Below are positions 9,908 through 18,266 of a stretch of DNA of 64,000 nucleotides, one piece after another; positions within the stretch are counted from its first letter, which is position 1; each line of letters begins with the position of its first letter. The translations under genes and the position numbers were made by a program. Where the stretch lies: assembly GCA_016710135.1 (NCBI GenBank), contig JADJLM010000001.1, forward strand, positions 1,054,001 through 1,118,000, read 5' to 3'. Source of the DNA: Nitrosomonas sp. GTDB lineage: Bacteria; Pseudomonadota; Gammaproteobacteria; Burkholderiales; Nitrosomonadaceae. Under the pieces are notes generated by a model. It had not been told where the DNA came from. It did no database searches and worked only from the letters and a program-made list of their open reading frames with translations.

Positions 9908-10403
9908 ATGATAGGTACATTTTCATCCGCTGATAGTGCTTTGTTACTTATTGACCATCAAGTCGGAACAATGAAACTCATCAAAAACATCCCGCTTGAT
10001 ATGGTCAAGCGGAACACGCTGGCCTCGCCAAAGCAGCTAAGATTCTGAATATTCCAGTCATTCTCACGAGTTCGCAGGAACAGAATGTCCAAGGACCTTT
10101 GCTTCCAGAACTCGAACAAATTCTTCCTAAGGCATTTGCTACCAGGGTTCAACGTGCCGAGATTGTTAATGCTTGGAATGATCCGCAGTTCAAAAAGGCT
10201 ATCGAAGGCACAGATCGCAGGAATCTCATTATGGCAGGTGTAACTACTGATGTGTGTCTAGTATATCCGACAATTAGTGCCTGTCACGAGGGTTTTACCA
10301 AGTACAGGCGGTTATGGACGCTTCAGGATCGCCATACGAACTTTCCGAAGATATGTCACGGCGGCGTATGGAACGCGAGGGAGTAGTACTTAGTCGACCC
10401 TGA
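9908..10403 (+). pseudogene. Isochorismatase-family hydrolase (YcaC-like), frameshifted and truncated by an IS
   Basis: A ribosome binding site (AGGAG) precedes the ATG at 9908. The frame begins with ADSALLLIDHQVG (catalytic Asp region), continues after a frame change near 10026 with KAAKILNIPVILTSSQE, then NLIMAGVTTDVCL, which contains the nucleophilic Cys. It changes frame again near 10300 before QAVMDASGSPYELSEDM. The last codons run into the IS5-type copy A at 10392, and the stop at 10401-10403 lies inside the IS. The family hydrolyses small amides or vinyl ethers; the substrate here is unknown. It follows the broken dehydrogenase in the same direction by about 80 bases. Confidence 0.85.
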
Positions 10404-11914
10404 AATATCCACAAGCACTTGATTCTATGCAGCAAAGATCTTTCTTTTGATGAGCATAACGACCAGGAATGTTAAAATAGCATCCTATTTCTGGTCGAAA
10501 TGGTGATTAAAAATGCTAAGACATAGCAGTACGATTCATCAACCGAATTTGTTTGGAACAGATTTGCTGATGCAGTTGGATGTCAATGATCCATTGTTGC
10601 AGCTTGCAGACGCGATACCGTGGCAAGAATTTGACGAAGCATTTTCGATTCACTACACGAAATCGACAGGCGCGCCGAGTAAGCCGATCCGGTTGCTGTT
10701 TGGGTTATTGATCTTGAAGCAGTTAGAGAATTTGAGTGACGAATCAGTAGTATTGCAGTGGAAGCGCAATCCTTACTACCAGGCTTTTGCGGCATAAAAG
10801 AGTTCCAGCAGAAATTGCCGTGTCATAGCACGGAACTGGTGCATTTTCGTAAGCGCCTAGGTGTGCCGGGCATGGAGCGGATTTTTCAGATGAGTGTTGG
10901 TTTGCATGGGGAATCGGCACTGGAAGATGTGGTTCATGTTGACACGACAGTGCAAGAGAAGAACATCACATACCCGACTGACAGCAAACTAGCGATCAAG
11001 ATTATCAATCGCCTCAACAAGATTGCCAAATCCCATGGTATTTCAGCGGGAGCACTTTCATTAGGCAAGTGAAATCACTGCGCTTGGATATTCGGCACTA
11101 CCGGCATGTGAAGAAAAGAGCAAAGGCGAAACGCGCGTTGAAGCGACTCAGAACCATTGCAGGTGTTTTGATGCGGGAGCTCAGGAGAAAATTGCCACAA
11201 TGCTGCCTATTCGAGCACTACCAAAAGGATTTTCTACTGTATGAGCGCGTACTGAAACAGAAAATCAAAGACACGCACAAAATCTATTCCCTGCACGAAC
11301 CGCAAGTGTACTGTATCGGCAAGGGAAAAGACCACAAACAATATGAATACGGCAGCAAGGCATCGATAGCCAGCACAGCGAAAGGTAACCTGATTGTTGG
11401 GGTTGTCAGTCACGAACAAAACTTGAGACAGCCACACATTACCAGAGATATTGCATCATGTTGAGACTTCGCGCGGGAAAGCGGCCAAGCAAGCCGTATG
11501 CGACCGCGGCTACCGTGGCAAACGTGAAATCAATGAAACGCAAATCGTTCTACCTGGAAGAGCATTAAAACGAGACACACGCTACCAAAGAGACAAGAAG
11601 CGGAAACAATGCAGAAGGCGCGCGGCGATTGAACCCATTATCAGCCACCTGAAATCGGATTATCGAATGGCCAGAAATTACCTGAAAGGCGCCATCGGTG
11701 ATCGCATCAATCTGCTAATGGCTGCTACCGCCTGGAATCTAAAACAATGGCTATTGGCCATTTTTTTGGTTTTTCTTCCCGTGGCGAAAACTGCAGGCTT
11801 CGCAAATTCTTTGATGGAAAAAGATCAAATTGCTCGATTTTGTCTTTATTAACACGCCGCTTTTTGAAACTGCTGATCCATAATAACAATTGATGCAGTT
11901 TTTCAGGGTCGACT
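10392..11914 (+). mobile_element. IS5-type insertion sequence, copy A
   Basis: A 1523-bp element with terminal inverted repeats beginning AGTCGACCCTGAAA at the left and ending in the complement at the right. It is flanked by a 4-bp target duplication ACTT (10388-10391 and 11915-11918). A nearly identical copy in the same orientation lies at 21850-23373 with a different target duplication (AATT). The element disrupts the 3' end of the isochorismatase-family gene. Confidence 0.93.
10513..11852 (+). pseudogene. IS5-type transposase, copy A (frameshifted)
   Basis: The N-terminal frame (10513-10797) has the DUF772-type region with SKPIRLLFGLLILKQLENL. The rest (VHVDTTVQEKNITYPTD with the first catalytic Asp; AVCDRGYRGKRE; RRRAAIEPIISHLKSD with the Glu) lies in other frames. 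The first frame break, at GCTTTTGCGG near 10790, is shared with copy B and could be a programmed -1 slip on TTTT. Private damage in this copy includes changes near 11043 (early stop) and a 2-base loss near 11424. The longer T run near 11762 also alters the C-terminus. Confidence 0.85.
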
Positions 11915-11918
11915 ACTT

Positions 11919-12061
11919 ACAGCAACAAACACGCTCATCGCTGAACTTGCCCAGGATTGGAGTCGGCCAGAAGGTGGTCAATTACTGGATATATTGTTTC
12001 AAGACGTACTTCCGCCAATCGCTCGACAAAGCATTCCAGCATCAGCAGCAATGGGGTCACC
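11919..12061 (+). pseudogene. Fragment of an unidentified protein beside IS copy A
   Basis: Directly after the IS, a frame reads LIAELAQDWSRPEGGQLL, then DILFQDVLPPIARQSIP. After a frame change near 12050 it continues into the left inverted repeat as far as a stop at 12161-12163, ending in ESPLLTP. I do not recognise the family. The same C-terminal end occurs inverted at 14.6-14.7 kb, so it was present in two copies around ktrAB. There is no start codon or ribosome binding site; it is a remnant. Confidence 0.4.
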
Positions 12062-12238
12062 CTACTGATCGACATCACCCCAAACCACACACCGGATGGC
12101 GCAAGAGAACGGAAACGGTATTTCAAGTCTAGCGAATCAGAATCCCCGCTGCTGACCCCATGAGTCACATCTCCGTCCGTTTGCTATATTAGACTATAGC
12201 TCTGTGACTTATCATCCTGCAAAATATGATAATAGACC
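12062..12238. repeat. Left arm of a 177-bp inverted repeat around ktrAB
   Basis: This stretch matches the reverse complement of 14541-14717 along its full 177 bases at roughly 80-85 percent by eye, with no need for gaps over most of it. The most conserved blocks are ATTTCAAGTCTAGCGAA, CAGAATCCCCG and CATCCTGCAAAATA. In this orientation its plus strand encodes the end of an unidentified protein (stop at 12161-12163). The two arms enclose ktrB and ktrA. Confidence 0.85.
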
Positions 12239-12400
12239 TTTTTTGAGTATTGTTGGAGAACAAGCTTCTAACTTTGATGGAATTTGCTAAATAGCTCATT
12301 GCAGCGCGCTTGAAGTACCAAATCTCGTTAAAGCTAAGTCATTTACAGTTTTACCCAACTCGCTGACGCCCCATGACTCCGAGAAATTAGTGGTACAAAA

Positions 12401-13768
12401 CTAACCGACTTGAATATCAGCATTCGCATATTTGATATATTTTTTCTTTGGAGAAGCAAAGAAATAAGCGAAAGTCAGTGGTCCTACACGACCAATAATC
12501 ATCAAAAAAATGATAACGATTTCACCTGTTACACTTAATTGGTTGGTTAATCCCCTGGACAATCCAACGGTGCTTAAAGCTGAGACAACTTCAAAAACGA
12601 TGTCAATGAAAGGTACCTTTTCAGTCAGTGTCAGGATAAAAATTCCAAGAAATATCATAATGATTGAAACGACAGTCAGTGCAAGGGCTTTCATGACTTG
12701 CGTTGGCGGTACGGTACGCTGAAGAATCACAACGTCATCTCTTCGCCGTAAAAAAGCATAAGTTGCCGTTATCAGAACAACAAAAGTACCGACCTTCAGT
12801 CCACTGGCGGTACTTAACGATCCCCCGCCAATATACATCAATAAAATCATGAGAGTCGTTGTGGCTTGCGTTAATTCTTCTATCGGCACGGTATTAAAAC
12901 CCGCCGTTCTGGGGGTTACTGCCTGAAACCAGGCTGTCATCGCTTGATCTGGGATTGATAACAGGCCTAGGGTTGCAGGGTTCTGTGCTTCAAGAATCCA
13001 TATGAGTGCGAATGCGCATATATTAATTATGAGCGTGCTCAACAATACAATTTTGGTATTTACATTCAGCTTATGCCAATTTTTCTGGGTTTTTATATCA
13101 ATTAGAACTAAGAAACCTATACCTCCAATGATAAAAAGCGCTGTGATCACTAAATTAATTGATAAGTTATTAAAGTAAGGTGTCAGGCTATTGCTGCTTA
13201 AGGCAAAACCAGCATTATTGAATGCGGAAATGGTGTAAAAAAAAGCATGGTGGATGGCTGTGCTTAAACCCAGCTCATTGAACCAGGTTAAAACAAGCAA
13301 CATGAATCCAGTAAATTCTATAAACAAGGAATAAATCAGCACATATTTTGCAATAAAAGTCACCTTTTCCAGGTTAGTCTGGTTAAATGCTTCTTGTGCG
13401 ACTATCTGCTGGCCTATTCCTAGCTTTGCGCCTAGACTCACGGCCGCAACAATTGCAAAGGTCATAAATCCCAAGCCCCCTGTTTGAATTAGCAGCGCAA
13501 TAACAATTTGTCCAAACAAGGTGAAATGGGTGCCGGTATCGAGTACAACCAACCCCGTAACCGTTACAGCAGAAGTTGCTGTAAACATTGACTGTAACCA
13601 ACTGGTTTCATCATACGAGGCGACGGGCAGTTTTAGTAATACGGTACCGATCGCAATGAGCAGCGCAAAGCCAAGAAATAAAACTGCCGGAGGGCTAAGA
13701 TTGAGTAAGTTTTTTTTTATTACGGTGATATGTTTATAAGGAAGTACATGAGGATCCCACGGTTTCAT
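12401..13768 (-). CDS. ktrB: Potassium uptake protein KtrB (TrkH family)
   Basis: Inner-membrane K+ translocation subunit of the Ktr system. The 455-residue protein has the four membrane-pore-membrane repeats of the family, each with its filter glycine: SAVTVTGLVV, SAFNNAGFAL, TPRTAGFNTV and SALSTVGLSRG. The length is typical for KtrB and shorter than TrkH. It follows ktrA by 5 bases on the same strand, so the two are an operon. KtrAB normally uses Na+-coupled K+ uptake to cope with osmotic stress. The pair sits between two inverted repeat arms, which suggests acquisition or mobilisation as a unit. Confidence 0.93.
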   Translation of the reverse strand: MKPWDPHVLPYKHITVIKKNLLNLSPPAVLFLGFALLIAIGTVLLKLPVASYDETSWLQSMFTATSAVTVTGLVVLDTGTHFTLFGQIVIALLIQTGGLGFMTFAIVAAVSLGAKLGIGQQIVAQEAFNQTNLEKVTFIAKYVLIYSLFIEFTGFMLLVLTWFNELGLSTAIHHAFFYTISAFNNAGFALSSNSLTPYFNNLSINLVITALFIIGGIGFLVLIDIKTQKNWHKLNVNTKIVLLSTLIINICAFALIWILEAQNPATLGLLSIPDQAMTAWFQAVTPRTAGFNTVPIEELTQATTTLMILLMYIGGGSLSTASGLKVGTFVVLITATYAFLRRRDDVVILQRTVPPTQVMKALALTVVSIIMIFLGIFILTLTEKVPFIDIVFEVVSALSTVGLSRGLTNQLSVTGEIVIIFLMIIGRVGPLTFAYFFASPKKKYIKYANADIQVG

Positions 13769-13773
13769 TATCG

Positions 13774-14457
13774 TTATAGCTTTGGAGCAATTGAAGCAAG
13801 AGCATCCAACGAGCCAGATAGCACTAAAGAGTCATTTAATTCAAGCATAAAATTTGATCCAATAGATTTTATAATTTCTCTTTTTCTGCGCACTAATAAT
13901 GGATCAATAGGATCACGAACATCTTCTAATAAATCACTGATAGAAGTATTGTGACATTTTTCTGTTATTTTTATCTCGACCACATACAAATTGGGACCGA
14001 TCGGCATGTAATGACTAACCATAGGGTAGTTAAGTGATTGCGCTACCCTCATACCCATTTCTTCTTCAGGGTGCACAATACGCGAAATCCCAATTCTTGA
14101 AAGTATAGTGTGATGTGGTCTTGAAGAAGCTTTGGCCCAAATTTCCTTAATACCCATATTTTTTAGCAACAACACACAAAGTATACTGGCTTCTAAACTC
14201 TCGCCAATTGCTACGATAGCTACATCACAATTTGAAATATTTAAGTCTTTAAGGGCATTCTCATCAGTAGCATCTGCTATCGCTGCAAGGGTCAATTGGT
14301 CAGCCAGTTTGTTTACAATTCTTGCATCAATATCAATCCCAATAACTGAATGGCCAAATCGCATCAGTTCTAGTGAAGCTGCCGAACCAAATCTGCCCAA
14401 TCCTATTACCGCGAATTGCCTTAATTGGCTTTTCATATTCCTTTTAGTATTCATCAA
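13774..14457 (-). CDS. ktrA: Potassium uptake regulatory subunit KtrA (TrkA/RCK family)
   Basis: Cytoplasmic RCK ring protein that gates KtrB in response to nucleotides. The 227 residues comprise an N-terminal Rossmann domain with VIGLGRFGSAASLEL (about residues 17-31) and the Asp at the end of strand two (GIDIDA), followed by a C-terminal RCK_C ligand domain (about 145-227). A second in-frame Met at residue 8 is an alternative start. It is the first gene of the ktrAB operon. Confidence 0.92.
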   Translation of the reverse strand: MMNTKRNMKSQLRQFAVIGLGRFGSAASLELMRFGHSVIGIDIDARIVNKLADQLTLAAIADATDENALKDLNISNCDVAIVAIGESLEASILCVLLLKNMGIKEIWAKASSRPHHTILSRIGISRIVHPEEEMGMRVAQSLNYPMVSHYMPIGPNLYVVEIKITEKCHNTSISDLLEDVRDPIDPLLVRRKREIIKSIGSNFMLELNDSLVLSGSLDALASIAPKL

Positions 14458-14540
14458 AACGTAACAATGAATTGCATTCTAGCTCAATCAATCGATTTGT
14501 ACAGTTAGCTTCGCCTGATTGCCACTTAATGCACGAATGG

Positions 14541-14717
14541 GGTCTACCATCGTATTTTGCAGGATGGCAGGTCACAGAACCGTAGTTTAACATAGCAAAC
14601 GGATGGGGATGTGGCTCATGGGGTCAGCGGCGGGGATTCTGGTTCGCTAGACTTGAAATGCCGTTCCCGTCCTCCTGCGTCATCCGGTGCGTCATTCGGG
14701 ATGGTGTCGATCAATAG
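14541..14717. repeat. Right arm of the 177-bp inverted repeat around ktrAB
   Basis: The reverse complement of this stretch matches 12062-12238 base for base in register over 177 positions. On the minus strand it encodes the same unidentified C-terminus (ending PESPPLTP, stop at 14612-14614), and the frame stays open outward to about 14763. This arm keeps its frame better than the left arm. It lies between ktrA and an IS110-type fragment. Confidence 0.85.
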
Positions 14718-14786
14718 ATTGTGGCTCTGTATGTAGACGAGACCGACGGATGATTTATCGGTTTAGTTGTAATAGTGCGGAGGCCT

Positions 14787-15467
14787 ATGATCATAAGCAA
14801 TTCTCCACAAATTTATGTCAGTGTTGATATTGGTTGCCGTCAGCACAGTGTGGCAATAGGCTTGTCCAATGGTGATGTGCTGGATGAGTTTGCCGTTCTC
14901 CACCGCCCGGAAGGTTTTAAACAATTCTTTGGACGCATTGAGCATCATCGCCAACACTATGGTGGTGTGGTAGCGGTAGCAATGGAAGGCTACAATGGCT
15001 ATGCACGCCCTTTGGACAGTCTGATAAAGGTGCGCGGTTATCAACTGTACAACATCAATAATCTGAAACTGGCTCGCTTTAAGGAAATCTTTCCGGCCGC
15101 GGTCAAGAATGACCGCATTGATGCCTGTAAAAGCCTGGAGCTATTCCAGCTACGAGATCACCTGTCGTTGGCCAAAGATGTTCTCCAAGAAATCATGCCG
15201 ACACCACGAGAAAACGACATGCTCAAACGGCTGAGTCGCCGCCGCCGCGCTTTGGTGGAAAAAGAGCCGCCTGCAAAGTCGTCTGCAGGGCGATCTTCAC
15301 GCAGTGTGTCCCGGTCTGCTGGACATCACAAAAGATGCAGATAATCTTTGGTTCTTGCGCTTTATCACCAGCGTTGACGAATTGACAAAGCTGGCGCGTC
15401 TTCGTTTATCCACCTTGCTGAAAACTCCTAGCGTAGGCCGCAGATACGTACAAATAGCGTACAAATA
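14787..15467 (+). pseudogene. IS110-family transposase, 5' fragment with frameshift
   Basis: The N-terminal RuvC-like DEDD domain is clear: YVSVDIGCRQHSVAIG (first Asp), AMEGYNGYARPL (Glu) and VKNDRIDACKS (Asp pair). The ATG at 14787 has a GGAGG-like site just upstream and is preferred over an earlier GTG. A frame change near 15270 moves the continuing sequence (LQSRLQGDLHAVCPGLLDIT, FLRFITSVDELTKL, TPSVGRRYVQ) to another frame that stops at 15465-15467. The C-terminal Transposase_20 half is missing, and the break coincides with the 52-bp direct repeat at 15464. Confidence 0.85.
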
Positions 15468-15515
15468 GGGTCAGGTCTTGAAATACGATATACCTTTTAG
15501 AAATTGCTAACTATA
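15464..15515. repeat. REP-like direct repeat, left copy
   Basis: The sequence GTCAGGTCTTGAAA and about 35 bases after it recur at 17069-17120 in the same orientation with moderate divergence. Similar GGGTCAGGTCTTG sequences are familiar next to REP-associated (Y1) transposase genes in proteobacteria; that link is from memory. The two copies bracket the GC-rich transglutaminase gene and the 2-selenouridine synthase remnant. Confidence 0.6.
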
Positions 15516-15573
15516 GCTAGACAAGGGCGTGGCATTTGAAATCAGTATTTCACGTGATGTAAGTGAGTAAGGA

Positions 15574-16665
15574 TCACGTAAATTTACTGGTGAGTGTTGT
15601 TAGGGTATATCGGAAGGTATCAGGGGCCAGTGGATTCAACGCTTCCCCACCGGTTTCCCCGTTTGGATACATGAAGTACGCAATCTTGGTTTGGGAATGG
15701 GGCAGGACAACATCATGGGCGGTGTTGTAGGCGAGCCAATTCATTTCCCAGGTGCCGAACAACCGCTTGCGCATCGCCACCACTTTCGGATCATTGAGCT
15801 GCAAATTGCCGGGAGGCTCCTCCAACACCACTTTGCGCACATCGGCGGGATCGACCGGTACCCAGCCAATACCTTGAGCGAAGAATTCCGCGCGGCAGTG
15901 CTGTCCCTTGCTTGCGTTAGCATTGCCGAGTCCGAGGCTCTTGTAGCCAAGCTGCGAAGGTGCGACGCGCACCCCGTAAATATCGCGTGCCGCTACGCCG
16001 ACCGATCTCGCCAGACCGACGAACAGGGCGTTGAGGTCGCCACATTTACCGCCGAAATAGCGCGTTTCCAGCATTGTCTTGATGTCGCCCCAGCCGCAAC
16101 CCATGATCTTGGGATCACGAAAGGTATTGTCCACGACCCATTCATAGATCGCATGCGCTTTTTCGATATCTGTTTTAGCATGCCGGATGATGTCTTGCGC
16201 GGTGTCACGCACGATGCCATCAGTCGGAATGAGCTCCGTCGGCTCGGTGTAGAGTTTCATTTCGGCTTGCGACAGGCTGGGGACATTTGGATTCGATCCA
16301 GAGAAATCCACGGTGCGGTCGCGTGTCGCAAAACGGCTGATGACTTCGAGTACGGGAGTTTCTTCGTGCTCTTTCCATTCCACATAGAGCATTTCCATAC
16401 CGTATTTCGGCTCGGTAATAACGTTCATCTGTCCGTTGCCGGTCCAAGCATTGCTCAGCGGCGTATGCCAGTCGGTCTTGGCCGTGTAAGGCAGCGGGAT
16501 CCAGGCGCGTGAGACACCGGAAGGATTGGCAATTTCCAGTTTGGTGGCCAGTTCGAAAGTACGCCAGCCCTCATTTTGTGCAGAGGCAGTCGCGCCGCGC
16601 ACGGCTGGCAATCCGAATATGAATGGGGTCGCAAGGGCAGCTTGCAGAAAAGTGCGTCGTTTCAT
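15574..16665 (-). CDS. Exported transglutaminase-like protein (Tat signal)
   Basis: The N-terminus has the twin-arginine pattern KRRTFLQAALATP, followed by a hydrophobic stretch and an Ala-rich cleavage region near residue 28, so export by Tat to the periplasm is likely. The C-terminal half has a transglutaminase-like cysteine protease fold with the triad Cys in FGGKCGDLNALF, His in GQHCRAEFF and Asp in PVDPADV. The physiological substrate is unknown; such domains cut or crosslink peptides. A ribosome binding site (GGAGAG) precedes the ATG. The gene is visibly GC-richer than its neighbours (about 57 percent in a sampled line) and lies between two direct repeats, which points to transfer. Confidence 0.88.
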   Translation of the reverse strand: MKRRTFLQAALATPFIFGLPAVRGATASAQNEGWRTFELATKLEIANPSGVSRAWIPLPYTAKTDWHTPLSNAWTGNGQMNVITEPKYGMEMLYVEWKEHEETPVLEVISRFATRDRTVDFSGSNPNVPSLSQAEMKLYTEPTELIPTDGIVRDTAQDIIRHAKTDIEKAHAIYEWVVDNTFRDPKIMGCGWGDIKTMLETRYFGGKCGDLNALFVGLARSVGVAARDIYGVRVAPSQLGYKSLGLGNANASKGQHCRAEFFAQGIGWVPVDPADVRKVVLEEPPGNLQLNDPKVVAMRKRLFGTWEMNWLAYNTAHDVVLPHSQTKIAYFMYPNGETGGEALNPLAPDTFRYTLTTLTSKFT

Positions 16666-16767
16666 TTAATCTCTCCAAGTTGAATGCATCGGATCGGCGT
16701 TGAATCCGGACCAGTGGTGTATTTGATGACGAAGTGGGACAAATGCCGTGTACCTGCTAGATAGCAT

Positions 16768-17064
16768 TTAATACTTTTGGTGTCGGTATTGAAGATAATC
16801 AATGACATCCTTTTTTGAACCTTTAAAACAGGGAATCACTTGGCGGCGCTCAAGAGAATTCAGATAAAGCGGATCATAATAATATTTTACAAGTTTTTCG
16901 ATCCATACTTTGTTCGATGAAATCTCGTTCATATTCAAAAAATCCAGTTGTGCATTTTCCAAATCGCTCAACACTTCCTGGAACCGTTTGCCGCCTAATT
17001 TTCTGCTGATCATTTGCAATGAAGGCTTGTATTTTTCAAACAGCTGCATAGCCTGATCATGCAA
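16768..17064 (-). pseudogene. C-terminal fragment resembling tRNA 2-selenouridine synthase
   Basis: The 98-residue frame contains a helix with ISRKLGGKRFQEVL and then VKYYYDPLYLNSLERR and PCFKGSKKDVIDYL, the pattern of the C-terminus of SelU/MnmH, which converts 2-thiouridine to 2-selenouridine in tRNA. The rhodanese and P-loop domains that make up most of the roughly 360-residue enzyme are absent. The fragment is cut at its 5' side by the right REP-like repeat near 17069, and no ribosome binding site is seen. Identification rests on the C-terminal pattern only. Confidence 0.6.
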
Positions 17065-17068
17065 CGTA

Positions 17069-17120
17069 AATGGAGTCAGGTCTTGAAAGACGACACATTT
17101 TTAAGAAATCACCAACTGTA
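17069..17120. repeat. REP-like direct repeat, right copy
   Basis: Second copy of the GTCAGGTCTTGAAA sequence and following bases found at 15464-15515, same orientation. It lies immediately upstream of the truncated 2-selenouridine synthase fragment and probably marks the deletion or insertion junction there. Confidence 0.6.
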
Positions 17121-17395
17121 TTAGCTACTAACCAAAACTACCATATATTGTTACCTGGTCTTACATTTCTGAGCTAGACAAAAAAATAAGTCAGCTACCA
17201 AAATATGTAGTATTAAATTACGATCAAGGTTATTCAAATAATTTATACAGTCAGTTGCGCTTAATTGCTACCTTACTTCCTAAGTATTTTGTGCTTCTAT
17301 ATCAATTAATTGTTTGCAAGTTGGAAAATCAATTGTGGAACTCTAGTAGTTACAAGCAGTTGTCAATGTCCCATAATGGGATTATCATTCCACTA

Positions 17396-17698
17396 ATGAG
17401 AGTGATTGCGTTATCAACTTTGAAAGCATTTTGGGAAAATGATTCGTCTCACAGCGATGCAATTCAACCAGCGCTTGCATGGTACAAGCATGTATTGAAG
17501 GTTAACTGGAAATCACCCGCAGAAGTTAGAGTTGATTTCAGAAGTGCCAGTATTCTCAAAGACGGCAGAGTTGTTTTTAATATAGCAGGCAATAAATACC
17601 GAATTATCGTATGGATCAACTATGCTTATGGTGTCGTGTATATCCGTTTTATAGGCACACATGCTCAGCATGACCAAATTGATGCACAAACTATTTAA
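17396..17698 (+). CDS. higB: HigB-type toxin (mRNA interferase)
   Basis: A 100-residue RelE-superfamily toxin of the HigB branch, which cleaves ribosome-bound mRNA. The start at 17396 gives the family N-terminus MRVIALSTLKAFWE; a longer frame upstream to 17255 is not part of the toxin. Other landmarks are LAWYKHVLKVNWKSP, FRSASILKDGRVVFNI, NKYRIIVWINYAYG and VYIRFIGTHAQHDQID, all characteristic of HigB. It is followed 11 bases later by its antitoxin, in the toxin-first order usual for higBA. No clear ribosome binding site is visible at the start. Confidence 0.92.
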   Translation: MRVIALSTLKAFWENDSSHSDAIQPALAWYKHVLKVNWKSPAEVRVDFRSASILKDGRVVFNIAGNKYRIIVWINYAYGVVYIRFIGTHAQHDQIDAQTI

Positions 17699-17709
17699 TC
17701 AAAGTCCTA

Positions 17710-18087
17710 ATGATGGAAATCAAACCTATTAAAACTGACACAGACTACCGCGTAGCGTTAAAAGAAATCGAAACCTTGATGTCTGCTGAGCCTAATACGC
17801 CTGAAGGTGAAAAACTGGATGTTTTGGTAACATTGATCGAAGCCTATGAACGTAAAAATTTTCCACTCGATCTCCCCGATCCCGTAGAAGCCATTAAATT
17901 TGAAATGGAACAGAAAGGTTTAACAGTAAAAGATCTGGAACCCATGATCGGGAAAAGTAACCGCGTTTATGAAATATTAAACCGTAAACGATCACTGACT
18001 CTTACAATGATCCGAAAATTGCATCGGGAACTGGGTATTCCTGCTGAGTCCCTGATAAAGCAATCGATCGAAACGTACCCGACATAA
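17710..18087 (+). CDS. higA: HigA-type antitoxin
   Basis: A 125-residue antitoxin with an N-terminal toxin-binding helical part, the LDLPDPVEAIKFEMEQKGL linker typical of HigA, and a C-terminal Xre-type helix-turn-helix (LEPMIGKSNRVYEILNRKR, about residues 78-96). HigA neutralises HigB and represses the operon by binding the promoter region, which here would lie in 17121-17395. Two consecutive ATG codons at 17710 and 17713 are both possible starts. Confidence 0.92.
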   Translation: MMEIKPIKTDTDYRVALKEIETLMSAEPNTPEGEKLDVLVTLIEAYERKNFPLDLPDPVEAIKFEMEQKGLTVKDLEPMIGKSNRVYEILNRKRSLTLTMIRKLHRELGIPAESLIKQSIETYPT

Positions 18088-18228
18088 ACAGCTTATTCCA
18101 TATTCAACAATCAAGTACACCACCCAAAGTACCTAAATCAATCATGTCAACGCTGTTAGGATCCGTGATAAATGCATGAACAGAGTCCCTTGCTTGGATC
18201 ATTGATAGCGTTAGCATGACTGTCTCTA

Positions 18229-18262
18229 TTTGAGTGCAAGCTACCGTAAGCTAGCACTCAAA
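18229..18262. terminator. Hairpin downstream of the aquaglyceroporin gene
   Basis: A perfect 9-bp stem TTTGAGTGC / GCACTCAAA (18229-18237 and 18254-18262) encloses a loop that itself contains two AGCT palindromes. It lies just past the 3' end of the minus-strand channel gene and after the plus-strand higA. No long T tract follows on either strand, so it may be a weak terminator or a 3' stabiliser. Confidence 0.5.
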
Positions 18263-18266
18263 AGCT

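Noticed and set aside
15691..16512. A 273-codon plus-strand frame
   Set aside because: It lies antisense to the transglutaminase gene, whose signal peptide and catalytic triad are clear. GC-rich genes often leave long open antisense frames.
17255..17395. A longer N-terminus for the HigB toxin
   Set aside because: The upstream codons have no similarity to the family, whereas MRVIALSTLKAFWE at 17396 is the normal start.
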